Positions 27,685-35,790 of a stretch of 64,000 nt of DNA are shown here, in pieces. Numbering within the stretch: the first letter of the stretch is position 1; the number at the start of each line of letters is the position of its first letter. Source of the stretch: RGIG3701 sp031553595 (GTDB lineage: Bacteria; Planctomycetota; Planctomycetia; Pirellulales; Thermoguttaceae); contig JAVBLI010000010.1 in the NCBI GenBank assembly GCA_031553595.1, forward strand, positions 9,167 to 73,166, given 5' to 3'. The position numbers were made by a program, and so were the translations under genes. The notes under the pieces were generated by a model that was not told where the DNA came from, made no database searches, and saw only the letters and a program-made list of their open reading frames with translations.

Positions 27685-28947
27685 TCACACATTCGGGATT
27701 TGGTACGGCGAGCGCTGAACACGGGAAACCATCCGCGTGGCCTGCTCGTCCCCGATGAACGCACACTTCGCGGCATCCCATTTCAGTGGGCGGTTCACTT
27801 TATAACAGATGTTGATCAACTGGCATACCGTGGCGGTGTTGGCGGCATACGCCACGTCCTGGAACGGACGCGCCCGGTGACGCACACACCACGCGAAATC
27901 GGCCATGATGTTCCCCTCGCCGCCATGATAACGGCGCACGTCCACGGCATGCAGCGGCTTGATCTTATCACGGTCGTCGCCGTGATTGAAGGTGCCTTCG
28001 GTGCCGACCAGGCGGATGTCGCCGCCGCCGCCGTGATGGAGACGGAAACCGTTTTTGTAGACCGCGCAGCAGGTATCGCCGGGGTTCTGCTCGCAGCGCG
28101 GGGGGAGAATTTCCACCGGCTCTTCGCCGTCGAGACCCACGATGTAAAGGATGCCGCCGAATTTGTGCGCACCCCAGTCGGCGAGGAAACCGTTGCAGTA
28201 TTCGGAGAAGTTGCGCCAGCCGCCGCCATAGCTTCCGCTGCTGCGCTCGGCGTTATACGGCACCCACGGGGCCTGGCCCAGCCAACGGTCCCAGTCCATG
28301 CCTTCCGGCGTGTCCTGCGCAGGCTCGTAGCACTCACGGGGCGGACCGCCCAGAGACGCGAACGCTTCTTTCACCTCGCCGATTGCTCCGCTCTGAATGA
28401 CGGGGGCCATGTATCCGTAATCTTCCATCACGCGCTGGCTGCCGCCGGTGACCACGCGGTTATATTTCCGGGCCGCACGCACGATCTGACGGCTCTCCGT
28501 CGGCGTGAGCGTCAGCGGTTTCTCGCAGTACACATCCTTCCCGGCCATGCACGCCTCGACCGTAATTTTCGTGTGCCAGTGATCGGGCGTGGCGTTCAAA
28601 ATCACATCCACGTCGTTCCGCGCGAGGATGTCCTCGTAACGGTCGAACATCAGGCAGTCATTATTCTGATAATGGCCGTTGATGTGGTTGCGGCCGCGCT
28701 CTTCCATGTGCTTGCGGTAACAGTCGCAGACGCCGATGACCTGGAAATTGGGGTTCCGCATGGCGTCGCCCTGGATGTCCGGGCCGCGGCTGCCGACGCC
28801 GATCATCATGGTGATGAGGCGGTCGTTGGCCGAGAGTTTTCCATCAAAACCCAGGGCACTGCCCGGCACGAGCGTCGGCAGCAGCGCACTGGCGGCCGTC
28901 GCGGCTAGAAACTGACGGCGGGAAAGCATTTTTGACGATTTAGTCAT
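27685..28947 (-). CDS. Tat-exported Gfo/Idh/MocA-family oxidoreductase
   Basis: 420 residues. The N-terminus carries a twin-arginine signal (SRRQFLAATAASALLP), so the folded protein with its NAD(P) cofactor is exported by Tat. The nucleotide-binding domain follows (MMIGVGSRGPDIQG), with the family signature DVILNATPDHWHTKITVEA and the catalytic-region motif CEKPLTLTPTE at about 150-160. The C-terminal alpha/beta domain is of normal length. This subfamily is highly expanded in Planctomycetota and likely acts on sugars or inositols in the periplasm; substrate unknown. RBS AAAAGGAGTC precedes the ATG at 28947. Confidence 0.9.
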   Translation of the reverse strand: MTKSSKMLSRRQFLAATAASALLPTLVPGSALGFDGKLSANDRLITMMIGVGSRGPDIQGDAMRNPNFQVIGVCDCYRKHMEERGRNHINGHYQNNDCLMFDRYEDILARNDVDVILNATPDHWHTKITVEACMAGKDVYCEKPLTLTPTESRQIVRAARKYNRVVTGGSQRVMEDYGYMAPVIQSGAIGEVKEAFASLGGPPRECYEPAQDTPEGMDWDRWLGQAPWVPYNAERSSGSYGGGWRNFSEYCNGFLADWGAHKFGGILYIVGLDGEEPVEILPPRCEQNPGDTCCAVYKNGFRLHHGGGGDIRLVGTEGTFNHGDDRDKIKPLHAVDVRRYHGGEGNIMADFAWCVRHRARPFQDVAYAANTATVCQLINICYKVNRPLKWDAAKCAFIGDEQATRMVSRVQRSPYQIPNV

Positions 28948-29130
28948 AAAAACAAGACTCCTTTTCTAAGGTTGCTAAAGGTGGGACACGAAAAATGACA
29001 CGGATTCAGAGACCGCTTCATTCTCTCCAGCATACCCGTTTTAAAATCGGAAGTCAAGAAAGCGGGCAGAATTTTCGCCGATTTTTTGAAAAATCCGGGC
29101 GAAAAATGATGAAAATCTTCTAAAATGCCC

Positions 29131-30084
29131 TCAAAACAGCCCCATTCCGTCCCGGTAAGTGCAGTAATGCAATTCCGGCAAGAGTTCTTCACGCATACGC
29201 GTCGTGTCGCCGTAGTAGGAGGCCATCCCGATTTTGACGAAATCGGTCGTCAGCGGGCTGCGGGTTCCGAACATTGCGGAGAACAACTCGAAACTTCGCG
29301 CCGCGGCCATGATCATCCACACCGGCATGCGCCATGGCCGGGCGTAGCCTTTGTACGCCGCCACGTCGTCCATGAATTGCTGGAGCGTTTGAACGCCCTC
29401 GTCGCCGAGGTGGTAAATGCCCTCCACACCCGGTTTCAGAATCGCGGCGACCGTCGCGGCCAGAAAGTCCAGCGTGGAAATGAGGTGGATGGTTGTCGGC
29501 TTCCTCCACACGCCCAGCAGGCGGTATCGGGCGAAACGCATACCGGCGTCGATCATCAGGATGCCTTTTCCGTAAATCATCCCGGGGCGGAGCGAAACGG
29601 CTTCGAAACCATAGCGTTTTCCATAATCGAAAAGCAGCTTTTCCTCCTCCAGCCGGGTGCGGGCGTGGACGGATTCGGGCGTGCCGTCAAGTGAGCCTCG
29701 GGCCGGATTTTCGGGTGTCGTTTCGCCTTCCACGTGTGGAAAACTGACGAGAATTACACGCTTGACATTCTGCTTCACCGCCGCGTCGAGCAGGTGGCGA
29801 AAATACTGCGTGTTGGTCACGGGCAGAAATTTCTGCGGATTCGCCTTGAACAGCACGCCCGCGAAGTGAATGACCGCGTCCACACCTGCCAGGCTTTCGT
29901 GAAGCGTTTCCTCCTTCGCCAGGTCGACTGGAAAAACGGTGACGTTTTCCTTATCTTTCAGGGACGCGTCCACCTCTTTTCGGTGGATGAGCAGGTTCAG
30001 CCGCACATCCATGTCCTTCATTGCCTGGGCCAACGACCCGCCCAGATTCCCGGCGGCCCCGGTGATCGCGATTCGTTTCGTCAT
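29131..30084 (-). CDS. NAD(P)-binding SDR/epimerase-like protein with altered catalytic residues
   Basis: 317 residues. Rossmann motif ITGAAGNLGGSLA at residues 7-19 and VDAVIHFAGVLF (the usual D-x-x-x-H-x-A-A region). At the position where extended SDRs have YxxxK the sequence is HARTR, so the catalytic Tyr and Lys appear replaced by His and Arg. RPGMIYG is a normal extended-SDR motif after it. The protein may still bind a dinucleotide without the usual epimerase chemistry, or may use another mechanism. It lies on the same strand as the aminotransferase gene, but a terminator separates them. Confidence 0.8.
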   Translation of the reverse strand: MTKRIAITGAAGNLGGSLAQAMKDMDVRLNLLIHRKEVDASLKDKENVTVFPVDLAKEETLHESLAGVDAVIHFAGVLFKANPQKFLPVTNTQYFRHLLDAAVKQNVKRVILVSFPHVEGETTPENPARGSLDGTPESVHARTRLEEEKLLFDYGKRYGFEAVSLRPGMIYGKGILMIDAGMRFARYRLLGVWRKPTTIHLISTLDFLAATVAAILKPGVEGIYHLGDEGVQTLQQFMDDVAAYKGYARPWRMPVWMIMAAARSFELFSAMFGTRSPLTTDFVKIGMASYYGDTTRMREELLPELHYCTYRDGMGLF

Positions 30085-30107
30085 GGAAAAACCTGTCGGA
30101 TTTTAAT

Positions 30108-30143
30108 AAAAAAAGCGGCAAACACGATTCGCATTTGCCGCTT
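30108..30143 (-). terminator. Rho-independent terminator after the aminotransferase gene
   Basis: Perfect 10-base stem AAGCGGCAAA / TTTGCCGCTT (30143-30134 with 30122-30113 on the minus strand), followed by a run of T residues at 30114-30108. Confidence 0.88.
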
Positions 30144-30156
30144 GAAAGTGTGGGGG

Positions 30157-31455
30157 TTACGAATTCAAAAACGTCTTGATCGCCGCCGCGATACGCAGGA
30201 AGATTTCCCGCCGTTTTTCGTCGTCGGTGTTCAGAAGCGTGACACGAAAGCCCTCGAGGTTCGTCGAAAAGCCGTTCAAGGGCACGATACAAATGCCCTC
30301 CGAGCCCAGCAGGTTATACACGAAACGCTTGTCGTTCGTGGCGTTGGCACATAGCGAATCCACATATGCGCGGATTTCCGGATTCTTGATGGGCAGCGAT
30401 TGGGTGGACTTCAGCACGCCGGGCTCGAACACGACGCTGAAATAAAACGCGCCGTCCGGATGCGTACACATCACGCCGGGGACTTTACTGAAAATCTCAT
30501 ACGTTTCGGTCGCGCGCTGGCGGAACATCTCCGCGCGGCGTCGCAGGTGCGGCGGGTAAAGCTCGGAGCTGAACACGGCCGGGATCGACATCTGCGGCAG
30601 GGTCGTCGCGCACACTTCGAGCATCTTCGCGTTGAGAATGCTGTTGATGTAAGCCGCGAAGTTTTCGTCTTTGTCGCGGTTGAGCACTTCCATCCACGCG
30701 CAGCGGGCGCCGGGCCAAGGATATTCTTTGCTGATGCCCCGCAGCGCCATGCTCGGCACGTCGCCAGCAAATTCGGACAGATGCGTCGCCTTCTGGCGGT
30801 CGAAACACATGTGGATGTAAATCTCATCGACGATCAAAAACAGCTTGTTTTGCCGGGCGATTTCGGCAAATTCCTCAAGCACGGCCCGCGGATACGCAAT
30901 CCCCGTCGGGTTGTCGGGGTTCACCAGCCCGATGCCCGCGATCTGCGGATTGTAGCGGATGATCTGCCGGATTTCGTCCATATCGGGCAGCCAGCCGTTC
31001 TTCGGATTCAAGTGAAATTGCAGCGGCAAATACGCCCCACGCTTGCACTCGTTCGACGAATGCGTCGAGTACACCGGCGTCGGCAGCAGCACCCGCGCGT
31101 TGCGGTGCAGCAGCTCGTACGCCTTGTCGATCGCATCGGCGACGCCGTTGAAAAAGATAATGTCCTCAGGCGTCACGCGCACGCCGTCCCGCTTGTTGAC
31201 CTCGCCGGCCAGGAACTCGCGCGTCGCCAGCACGCCCTTCGTCGGGCAGTATCCCCACGACGCGTTCTGCTCCACATAGTCCCGCACGATATCCTTGATC
31301 CACGGCTCGACCTGCTCGTTCATCGCCACCGGGTCGCCGATATTCTCCCACTGGACGGGTTGCCCCATTGCGCGGATTTTATAGGCATACTCCACGATTT
31401 TCCGGATTTCGTATTCCAGGAAGTGGGCGCCTTCATGAACCATATTTACTCGCAT
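30157..31455 (-). CDS. PLP-dependent class I/II aminotransferase
   Basis: 432 residues. Fold-type I aminotransferase markers: VNPDNPTGIAYP (Asn contacting PLP), LFLIVDEIYIHM (Asp to the pyridine nitrogen), and GISKEYPWPGARCAW with the probable Schiff-base Lys. The C-terminus has the substrate-binding Arg in GFRVTLL. Substrate not clear; aspartate, alanine or LL-diaminopimelate type are all possible. The N-terminal motif EIRKIV...YAYKIRAMG is shared with a bacterial subgroup of class I enzymes. RBS GAGGTGA at a good distance from the ATG at 31455. It is monocistronic and ends with a strong terminator. Confidence 0.9.
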   Translation of the reverse strand: MRVNMVHEGAHFLEYEIRKIVEYAYKIRAMGQPVQWENIGDPVAMNEQVEPWIKDIVRDYVEQNASWGYCPTKGVLATREFLAGEVNKRDGVRVTPEDIIFFNGVADAIDKAYELLHRNARVLLPTPVYSTHSSNECKRGAYLPLQFHLNPKNGWLPDMDEIRQIIRYNPQIAGIGLVNPDNPTGIAYPRAVLEEFAEIARQNKLFLIVDEIYIHMCFDRQKATHLSEFAGDVPSMALRGISKEYPWPGARCAWMEVLNRDKDENFAAYINSILNAKMLEVCATTLPQMSIPAVFSSELYPPHLRRRAEMFRQRATETYEIFSKVPGVMCTHPDGAFYFSVVFEPGVLKSTQSLPIKNPEIRAYVDSLCANATNDKRFVYNLLGSEGICIVPLNGFSTNLEGFRVTLLNTDDEKRREIFLRIAAAIKTFLNS

Positions 31456-31667
31456 ATTATCACCTCATATTAAATATTGTATTTTGAAATTTTTTAACAA
31501 CAGAATGGATAACGACAGATTTTGGTGTGATGTTATATCAGCCCGGGGGCCGCCGCGCCTGCGCAGAAGGAGGCGCCCGCCGCGCTAGAAGCGGCGAAAA
31601 TGTAGAGATTCCACGTGCTCTGTTGGGAATGGAAAGTGATCATGGTAAAAAAACTCCCGTGTTTCCG

Positions 31668-32060
31668 TCAGCAAAAATACCGCCCGACGGCTAGGCCGCA
31701 AACAATCATGAAGATGCCTAAAACGTTATGGGTCAGCAGGTTCGCGCACGCATGCACGTACTTCGCCTGCTCCAGGAGGGTGACCGTGTCGAACATAAAG
31801 GTCGAAAATGTGGTGAACGCGCCTAAAAATCCGGTTAAAAACACCCACTTCAGCGATAGATCATGCAAGAACCAGTGTTCCATGACGATAAACAGGACGC
31901 CGAAAAGGAAACAGCCCAGCAGGTTCACCGCGAGGATGCCCCAGGGGAAATGTTCGCCCATCACCCGGTGGACACATGCGGACAGGGCGTAACGCCCCAC
32001 GGCTCCGCATCCGCCGGCAAAAAGTAAAACCGCAATTTGGACGTAAAGCGGAATTTTCAT
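31668..32060 (-). CDS. crcB: Fluoride ion channel CrcB/Fluc
   Basis: 130 residues with four membrane helices. CrcB exports fluoride as a dual-topology dimer. Signatures: GGCGAVGRYALS at the first helix, NLLGCFLFG (Asn in the pore), and TGFLGAFTTFSTFMFD (the FxxSTF-like phenylalanine box). The start is at 32060, because this ATG overlaps the TGA of the carbonic anhydrase gene by four bases (ATGA), which implies translational coupling; the frame eight codons upstream lies inside the neighbour. No fluoride riboswitch was recognised upstream of the pair. Confidence 0.93.
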   Translation of the reverse strand: MKIPLYVQIAVLLFAGGCGAVGRYALSACVHRVMGEHFPWGILAVNLLGCFLFGVLFIVMEHWFLHDLSLKWVFLTGFLGAFTTFSTFMFDTVTLLEQAKYVHACANLLTHNVLGIFMIVCGLAVGRYFC

Positions 32061-32830
32061 CGCATCCGCGAGCGTGGCCGCCACATGTTTCTGACCGGGT
32101 ATTTTTCCACCACCGGCGCCGTTTCCGGCTCTTTGCTCAGCTCATCATTCTTCGGGTGCTGGCCGAGGAACTCAACTTTGCCGGTGTGGATATCGTAAAT
32201 CGCGCCGACGAGCGTTAAATTGCCCTCGCGGATGGCCTTGCGGAGGAACTCGCTCTGAGTGAGCATCTGCTCCATTTGCAGGTACACGTTTTCCTTGACG
32301 ACCCGCTCGACGATCGCTTTGCCGGACTCGCCAGTCTCTTTTTGGACGCGCTGGACAGCCGGAGTGATGGCCTTCACCAGATGCTGCACATGGGCGGCGT
32401 CCGGGTGCGTGCACGTCGCGTCGACCGCCCCGCAGTGCGTGTGCCCCATGACCACACACAGCCGCGTCCCGAGCGAGACCACGCCGTACTGCACGGTGTC
32501 CAGCAGGGCATCATCGCACACATTCCCCGCCACGCGGAGCACGAAAAGGTCGCCCACGCCCTGATCGAAAATCAGCTCCACCGGCTCGCGCGAATCGCTG
32601 CACGCCAGGATGGTGGCCACCGGATGCTGCCCTTCCGTGGCGGTCTGATCAAGCCGAGCGTGATCGGTGTGCGGATGGTTCATTTTCTCCGCCGCAAACC
32701 GCGCGTTGCCTTCCTCCAGTAGCTTCAGCACCTCATCCGCCGGCACGCCCGTGGGCGCGGGCTCGGAAGCCGTGAGGCTCAGCGAAAACAGCAGTGCGAA
32801 ACATAGGGAAAGGATGGTGGAACGGTGCAT
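32057..32830 (-). CDS. Exported beta-class carbonic anhydrase
   Basis: 257 residues. It hydrates CO2 to bicarbonate. Zinc ligands are Cys77 in ACSDSR, His130 and Cys133 in MGHTHCGAV; Asp79 and Arg81 complete the CxDxR pair. A signal peptide (MHRSTILSLCFALLFSLSLTA) indicates export to the periplasm, which is less common than cytoplasmic forms. The stop overlaps the start of crcB, so the two are one operon. The C-terminal tail (after about 225) is charged. Function by homology is firm; why it pairs with a fluoride channel is not known. Confidence 0.93.
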   Translation of the reverse strand: MHRSTILSLCFALLFSLSLTASEPAPTGVPADEVLKLLEEGNARFAAEKMNHPHTDHARLDQTATEGQHPVATILACSDSREPVELIFDQGVGDLFVLRVAGNVCDDALLDTVQYGVVSLGTRLCVVMGHTHCGAVDATCTHPDAAHVQHLVKAITPAVQRVQKETGESGKAIVERVVKENVYLQMEQMLTQSEFLRKAIREGNLTLVGAIYDIHTGKVEFLGQHPKNDELSKEPETAPVVEKYPVRNMWRPRSRMR

Positions 32831-32852
32831 GGGATTTTTTTTGTTATAGTAA

Positions 32853-32889
32853 CCGTTTAGCCGATTCGACGCGATCGGCGGCTAAACGG
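32853..32889. terminator. Hairpin between ahcY and the carbonic anhydrase gene
   Basis: Inverted repeat CCGTTTAGCCG...CGGCTAAACGG with inner GAT/ATC pairs. On the minus strand it follows ahcY by about 20 bases. It lacks an immediate T-run, so it may be an attenuator or partial terminator and not a strong stop. Confidence 0.5.
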
Positions 32890-32908
32890 GGTTTATTGAA
32901 TGGTCAAA

Positions 32909-34222
32909 TTAATACCGATAATACTCCGGCTTGAACGGCCCTTCGACCGGGATACCGAGGTACGCGGCCTGCTTCGCGGAGAGCTTCGTGAGCTTCACGC
33001 CGATTTGCTCAAGGTGCAGCCGGGCGACTTCCTCGTCGAGCGACTTCGGCAGGACATGCACGCCCAGCGGGTACTTCTCGGTTTCGGTCCACAGGGCGAT
33101 CTGCGCCAGCGTCTGGTTCGTGAACGAGTTGGACATGACGAAGGACGGATGCCCGGTCGCGCAGCCGAGGTTCACCAGCCGGCCTTCCGCCAGCAAGAGC
33201 ACGCTGCGGCCCGTTGGGAACGTATACCGCTCGACCAGCGGCTTGATTTCCTGCTTCACCACGCCGGGGTATTTTTCCAGGCCGGCCACGTCGATCTCGC
33301 AGTCGAAGTGCCCGATGTTGCAGATGATCGCGTCGTTGGGCATTTCGACCATGTGTTGCGGCATGATGATGTCGCAGCAGCCGGTGGTGGTGACGAAAAT
33401 GTTGCCCTGCTTCGCGGCGTCTTCCATCGTCATGACCTGGAAACCCTCCATCGCGGCCTGAAGCGCACAAATCGGGTCGATCTCCGTCACGATCACACGG
33501 GCGCCGTAGGAACGCATGCTGTGGGCGCAGCCTTTGCCCACATCGCCGTAACCCGCGACGACGACGACTTTGCCGGCGATCATCACGTCCGTGGCACGCT
33601 TAATGCCGTCGGCCAGCGACTCGCGGCAGCCGTAAAGGTTGTCGAATTTGCTCTTCGTCACACTGTCGTTGACGTTAATCGCCGGGATTTTCAGCTCGCC
33701 GCGCTCGTGCATCTGGTAGAGGCGGTGAACGCCCGGGGTGGTTTCTTCGGAGATGCCCTTAATGCCCTCGGCGAGGTACGCGTACTTGCCCACGTGGACC
33801 ATCGCGGTGAGGTCGCCGCCGTCGTCGAGGATCATGTTCAGGGGCTGGCCGTCGGGGAAAATGAGCGTCTGCTCGACGCACCAGTCGTACTCCGCGTCGG
33901 TCTCGCCCTTCCAGGCGTATACCGGAATGCCGACCGCCGCGATGGCCGCCGCCGCGTGATCCTGGGTGGAAAATTTGTTGCAACTGCTCCACGTCACCTG
34001 CGCGCCCAGCTCAACGAGCGTTTCGATTAGCACCGCCGTCTGAATGGTCATGTGCAGGCAACCCGCGATCCTCGCCCCCGCCAGCGGTTTGCTGGGCCCG
34101 AACTTCCGGCGCATCGCCATCAGCCCCGGCATCTCGTTCTCCGCCAGCATAATTTCTTTCCGACCCCACTCGGCCAGCGAAATATCAGCGACTTTGTAAG
34201 CGGGCTTCACGGTATTCGACAT
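32909..34222 (-). CDS. ahcY: Adenosylhomocysteinase (S-adenosylhomocysteine hydrolase)
   Basis: 437 residues. AhcY splits S-adenosylhomocysteine to adenosine and homocysteine using tightly bound NAD, removing the product of methyltransferases. Visible motifs: GCLHMTIQTAVLIETL near residues 54-69, WSSCNKFSTQDHAAAA, VNDSVTKSKFDN (catalytic Lys and Asp), the NAD loop VVAGYGDVGKGCAHSM, and the C-terminal PFKPEYYRY ending with the Lys/Tyr that reach the neighbouring subunit. RBS TAAGGAGT. Length is normal. No SAH riboswitch was recognised in the short leader. Confidence 0.97.
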   Translation of the reverse strand: MSNTVKPAYKVADISLAEWGRKEIMLAENEMPGLMAMRRKFGPSKPLAGARIAGCLHMTIQTAVLIETLVELGAQVTWSSCNKFSTQDHAAAAIAAVGIPVYAWKGETDAEYDWCVEQTLIFPDGQPLNMILDDGGDLTAMVHVGKYAYLAEGIKGISEETTPGVHRLYQMHERGELKIPAINVNDSVTKSKFDNLYGCRESLADGIKRATDVMIAGKVVVVAGYGDVGKGCAHSMRSYGARVIVTEIDPICALQAAMEGFQVMTMEDAAKQGNIFVTTTGCCDIIMPQHMVEMPNDAIICNIGHFDCEIDVAGLEKYPGVVKQEIKPLVERYTFPTGRSVLLLAEGRLVNLGCATGHPSFVMSNSFTNQTLAQIALWTETEKYPLGVHVLPKSLDEEVARLHLEQIGVKLTKLSAKQAAYLGIPVEGPFKPEYYRY

Positions 34223-34272
34223 TCCATACTCCTTATATATTATTGGTAAAAGCGAAACAGAAATTCACTTTG

Positions 34273-34300
34273 ATTGTAGCAGATTTCGGCGGATTGTCAA
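34273..34300 (-). promoter_or_regulatory. Sigma-70-like promoter for ahcY
   Basis: On the minus strand TTGACA (34300-34295), 16-base spacer, TACAAT (34278-34273). Start expected near 34266, about 44 bases before the ATG. Confidence 0.7.
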
Positions 34301-34323
34301 TCACCAGGGGTGGGGGGAAAGAA

Positions 34324-34428
34324 ATGGTGAATGGTGAATGGTTAATGGTAAATGATTTACCCTATATCCGATTACCGAATATGCGTCACGTTTGCGTCAT
34401 TAACCATTCACCATTAACAATTAACCAT
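34324..34428. repeat. Family B heptamer element (B5), ATGGTGA type
   Basis: Left arm ATGGTGA ATGGTGA ATGGTTA ATGGTAA; right arm TAACCAT TCACCAT TAACAAT TAACCAT, preceded by GCGTCAT (complement ATGACGC, as in the other cores). It supplies the stop codon TAA of the DUF721 gene at its right end. Confidence 0.9.
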
Positions 34429-34726
34429 CCTCGCCCACTTCCCCCACCCGGAATCGCACGTCTTTGAATTTCGCGTCGGGGTAAGCCGCGCGGAGTTTCG
34501 CCAGCAGATCGGCCTTCTCGAACATCAGTTCCTGGATGTAAATCGTGTCGGTGACAGTGATTTCCAGCACACCGCGGCGCAAGGCACTGTACGCAGTCAC
34601 CTCCGCAAAACGCCCGGCCACGGCCCGCCACTTCTCGGCCAGATCATCCGTTTTTCGCGTGCGGTTAATGCCTGTTTTCGCGATGAAATCGGGGAGTAAA
34701 TCGCCCAAAGATGGAATTTTTTTCAT
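34421..34726 (-). CDS. DUF721 (DciA-like) protein
   Basis: 101 residues. DUF721 proteins have a KH-like fold; the family includes DciA, a loader of the replicative helicase in bacteria lacking DnaC. The pattern IPSLGDLLPDFIAKTG at the start, W-R-A-V-A-G (residues 33-38) and the segment RGVLEITVTDTIYIQELMF are typical. Helicase loading here is inference; short DUF721 proteins have not all been tested. The stop codon comes from the adjacent heptamer repeat B5. A weak AGGG lies upstream of the ATG. Confidence 0.8.
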   Translation of the reverse strand: MKKIPSLGDLLPDFIAKTGINRTRKTDDLAEKWRAVAGRFAEVTAYSALRRGVLEITVTDTIYIQELMFEKADLLAKLRAAYPDAKFKDVRFRVGEVGEDG

Positions 34727-34868
34727 GAGAATCTGCCCTGCTTATACCGCAATATTAATATTCCATCATAACACCGCCCGGGACGGTCGTCAAGCGGCGC
34801 GTGCTCTTGCGGTGGGTGCGGCGGGCGGATATAATGGAAAACAGACGTTATTTCGTAGAACGCCGGGG

Positions 34869-34974
34869 AAAACAGCAGCCTGGAGCACAGCGCAATGGCC
34901 GGATAGAAGTGGGGAGGCACTCGGCTATTTTTACCCGGGTATTCCGCAGCGCTCCAGCCCGGCTGTTGTTTTTT
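34869..34974. repeat. Family A palindrome, copy 4
   Basis: Outer arms AAAACAGCAGCC and GGCTGTTGTTTTTT, next pair TGGAGC / GCTCCA, with GGCCGGATAGAA recalling the copy-1 and copy-2 cores. It is placed in the 5' region of the secreted protein gene at 35014. Confidence 0.75.
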
Positions 34975-35013
34975 CGCCAGCGTCAAAATTTTATTGTCGA
35001 AAGGAAATCGAAA

Positions 35014-35790
35014 ATGCCCCGCCCTGCTCTGTTATTCACGTTATGTCTTCTCGCATGGTTTCCGCACACCGTTTCTGCCGACGATTTCGCCATTACCTGC
35101 CAGCCGGCGTACGGTGAGGGCGTGCCACGGACGTTTGCCTGGACGTCGGCGGAACCGCCCCGGATCATGGTGACTTACCGGAATTTTAAGGCCGATGAAG
35201 ATTTTCTGTATATGTTTAAAACGAAATTGACCGTCTTCCAGGGCGACGCGGTCATTCAGGAGAATTCGCTGACTGCCACGGGGAAATGCACGCCGCAGAC
35301 GCGGGCGGTGCATGGCGAGTTGTGGATGGATAAGCCGCTACCGGCCGGGGAGTATCTGCTGCGGGTGACGGTGCGGGATATCGTTTCGCAGACGGAAGCG
35401 GTTTTTGACATGCCCGTGGAGGTGTCCGCCGTCACCGGATTTCAGCTTTTCGGCCTGCGACCCATCAGCGCGGAGGGGCATATCCGTCCGCCGGTGTATC
35501 TGGAAGGCACGCCAATGCGGGTGCAGTGGACGCTGGCGCCGTCCGCACAGGGCGAGCAGGTGACGGTGCGATATTCGCTGGCCGCCGCCCCGGAAAAAGT
35601 TTTCGATAAATGGCAGGGCGTCCTGAAGAATGAGCCGCAGACGCAACAGACGGCCTTCACCGTCCCCGGCCCGGGCAAACACACGCTCGTCGTGCACGCC
35701 GAGAACCATCTGCTGGCGGAAAGCGTGACCTACGAAATCCCGTTCGTCGTCGTAGGACTGGATGAATTAATTGATAATTATCAATTCTAA
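35014..35790 (+). CDS. Secreted protein of unknown function
   Basis: 258 residues. Signal peptide MPRPALLFTLCLLAWFPHTVSA, then a beta-rich protein that looks like two immunoglobulin-like domains (strands such as MVTYRNFKA, EYLLRVTVRDIV, VTVRYSLAA). No motif for an enzyme. The open frame extends 71 codons upstream through repeat A4 but that part is not protein-like; AAAGGA precedes the ATG at 35014. The final residues (LIDNYQF) are written in heptamer palindrome B6, and the stop overlaps the dapA stop on the other strand by a few bases. Confidence 0.75.
   Translation: MPRPALLFTLCLLAWFPHTVSADDFAITCQPAYGEGVPRTFAWTSAEPPRIMVTYRNFKADEDFLYMFKTKLTVFQGDAVIQENSLTATGKCTPQTRAVHGELWMDKPLPAGEYLLRVTVRDIVSQTEAVFDMPVEVSAVTGFQLFGLRPISAEGHIRPPVYLEGTPMRVQWTLAPSAQGEQVTVRYSLAAAPEKVFDKWQGVLKNEPQTQQTAFTVPGPGKHTLVVHAENHLLAESVTYEIPFVVVGLDELIDNYQF
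35769..35786. repeat. Family B heptamer element (B6), collapsed perfect palindrome
   Basis: AATTGATAATTATCAATT is a perfect 18-base palindrome, equal to two AATTGAT-type arms joined without a core. It abuts the two convergent stop codons of the secreted protein gene and dapA. Confidence 0.75.

Noticed and set aside
31533..31640. A 36-codon Ala/Gly-rich minus-strand frame next to crcB
   Set aside because: Very biased composition, no ribosome-binding site and no signal or family features; likely GC-rich non-coding DNA.
32831..32908. Fluoride riboswitch in front of the carbonic anhydrase-crcB pair
   Set aside because: Only a simple hairpin is present; the conserved pseudoknot sequence of the crcB motif was not found.
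34223..34320. SAH or SAM riboswitch in front of ahcY
   Set aside because: The leader is about 44 bases and shows no recognisable conserved stems of these classes.
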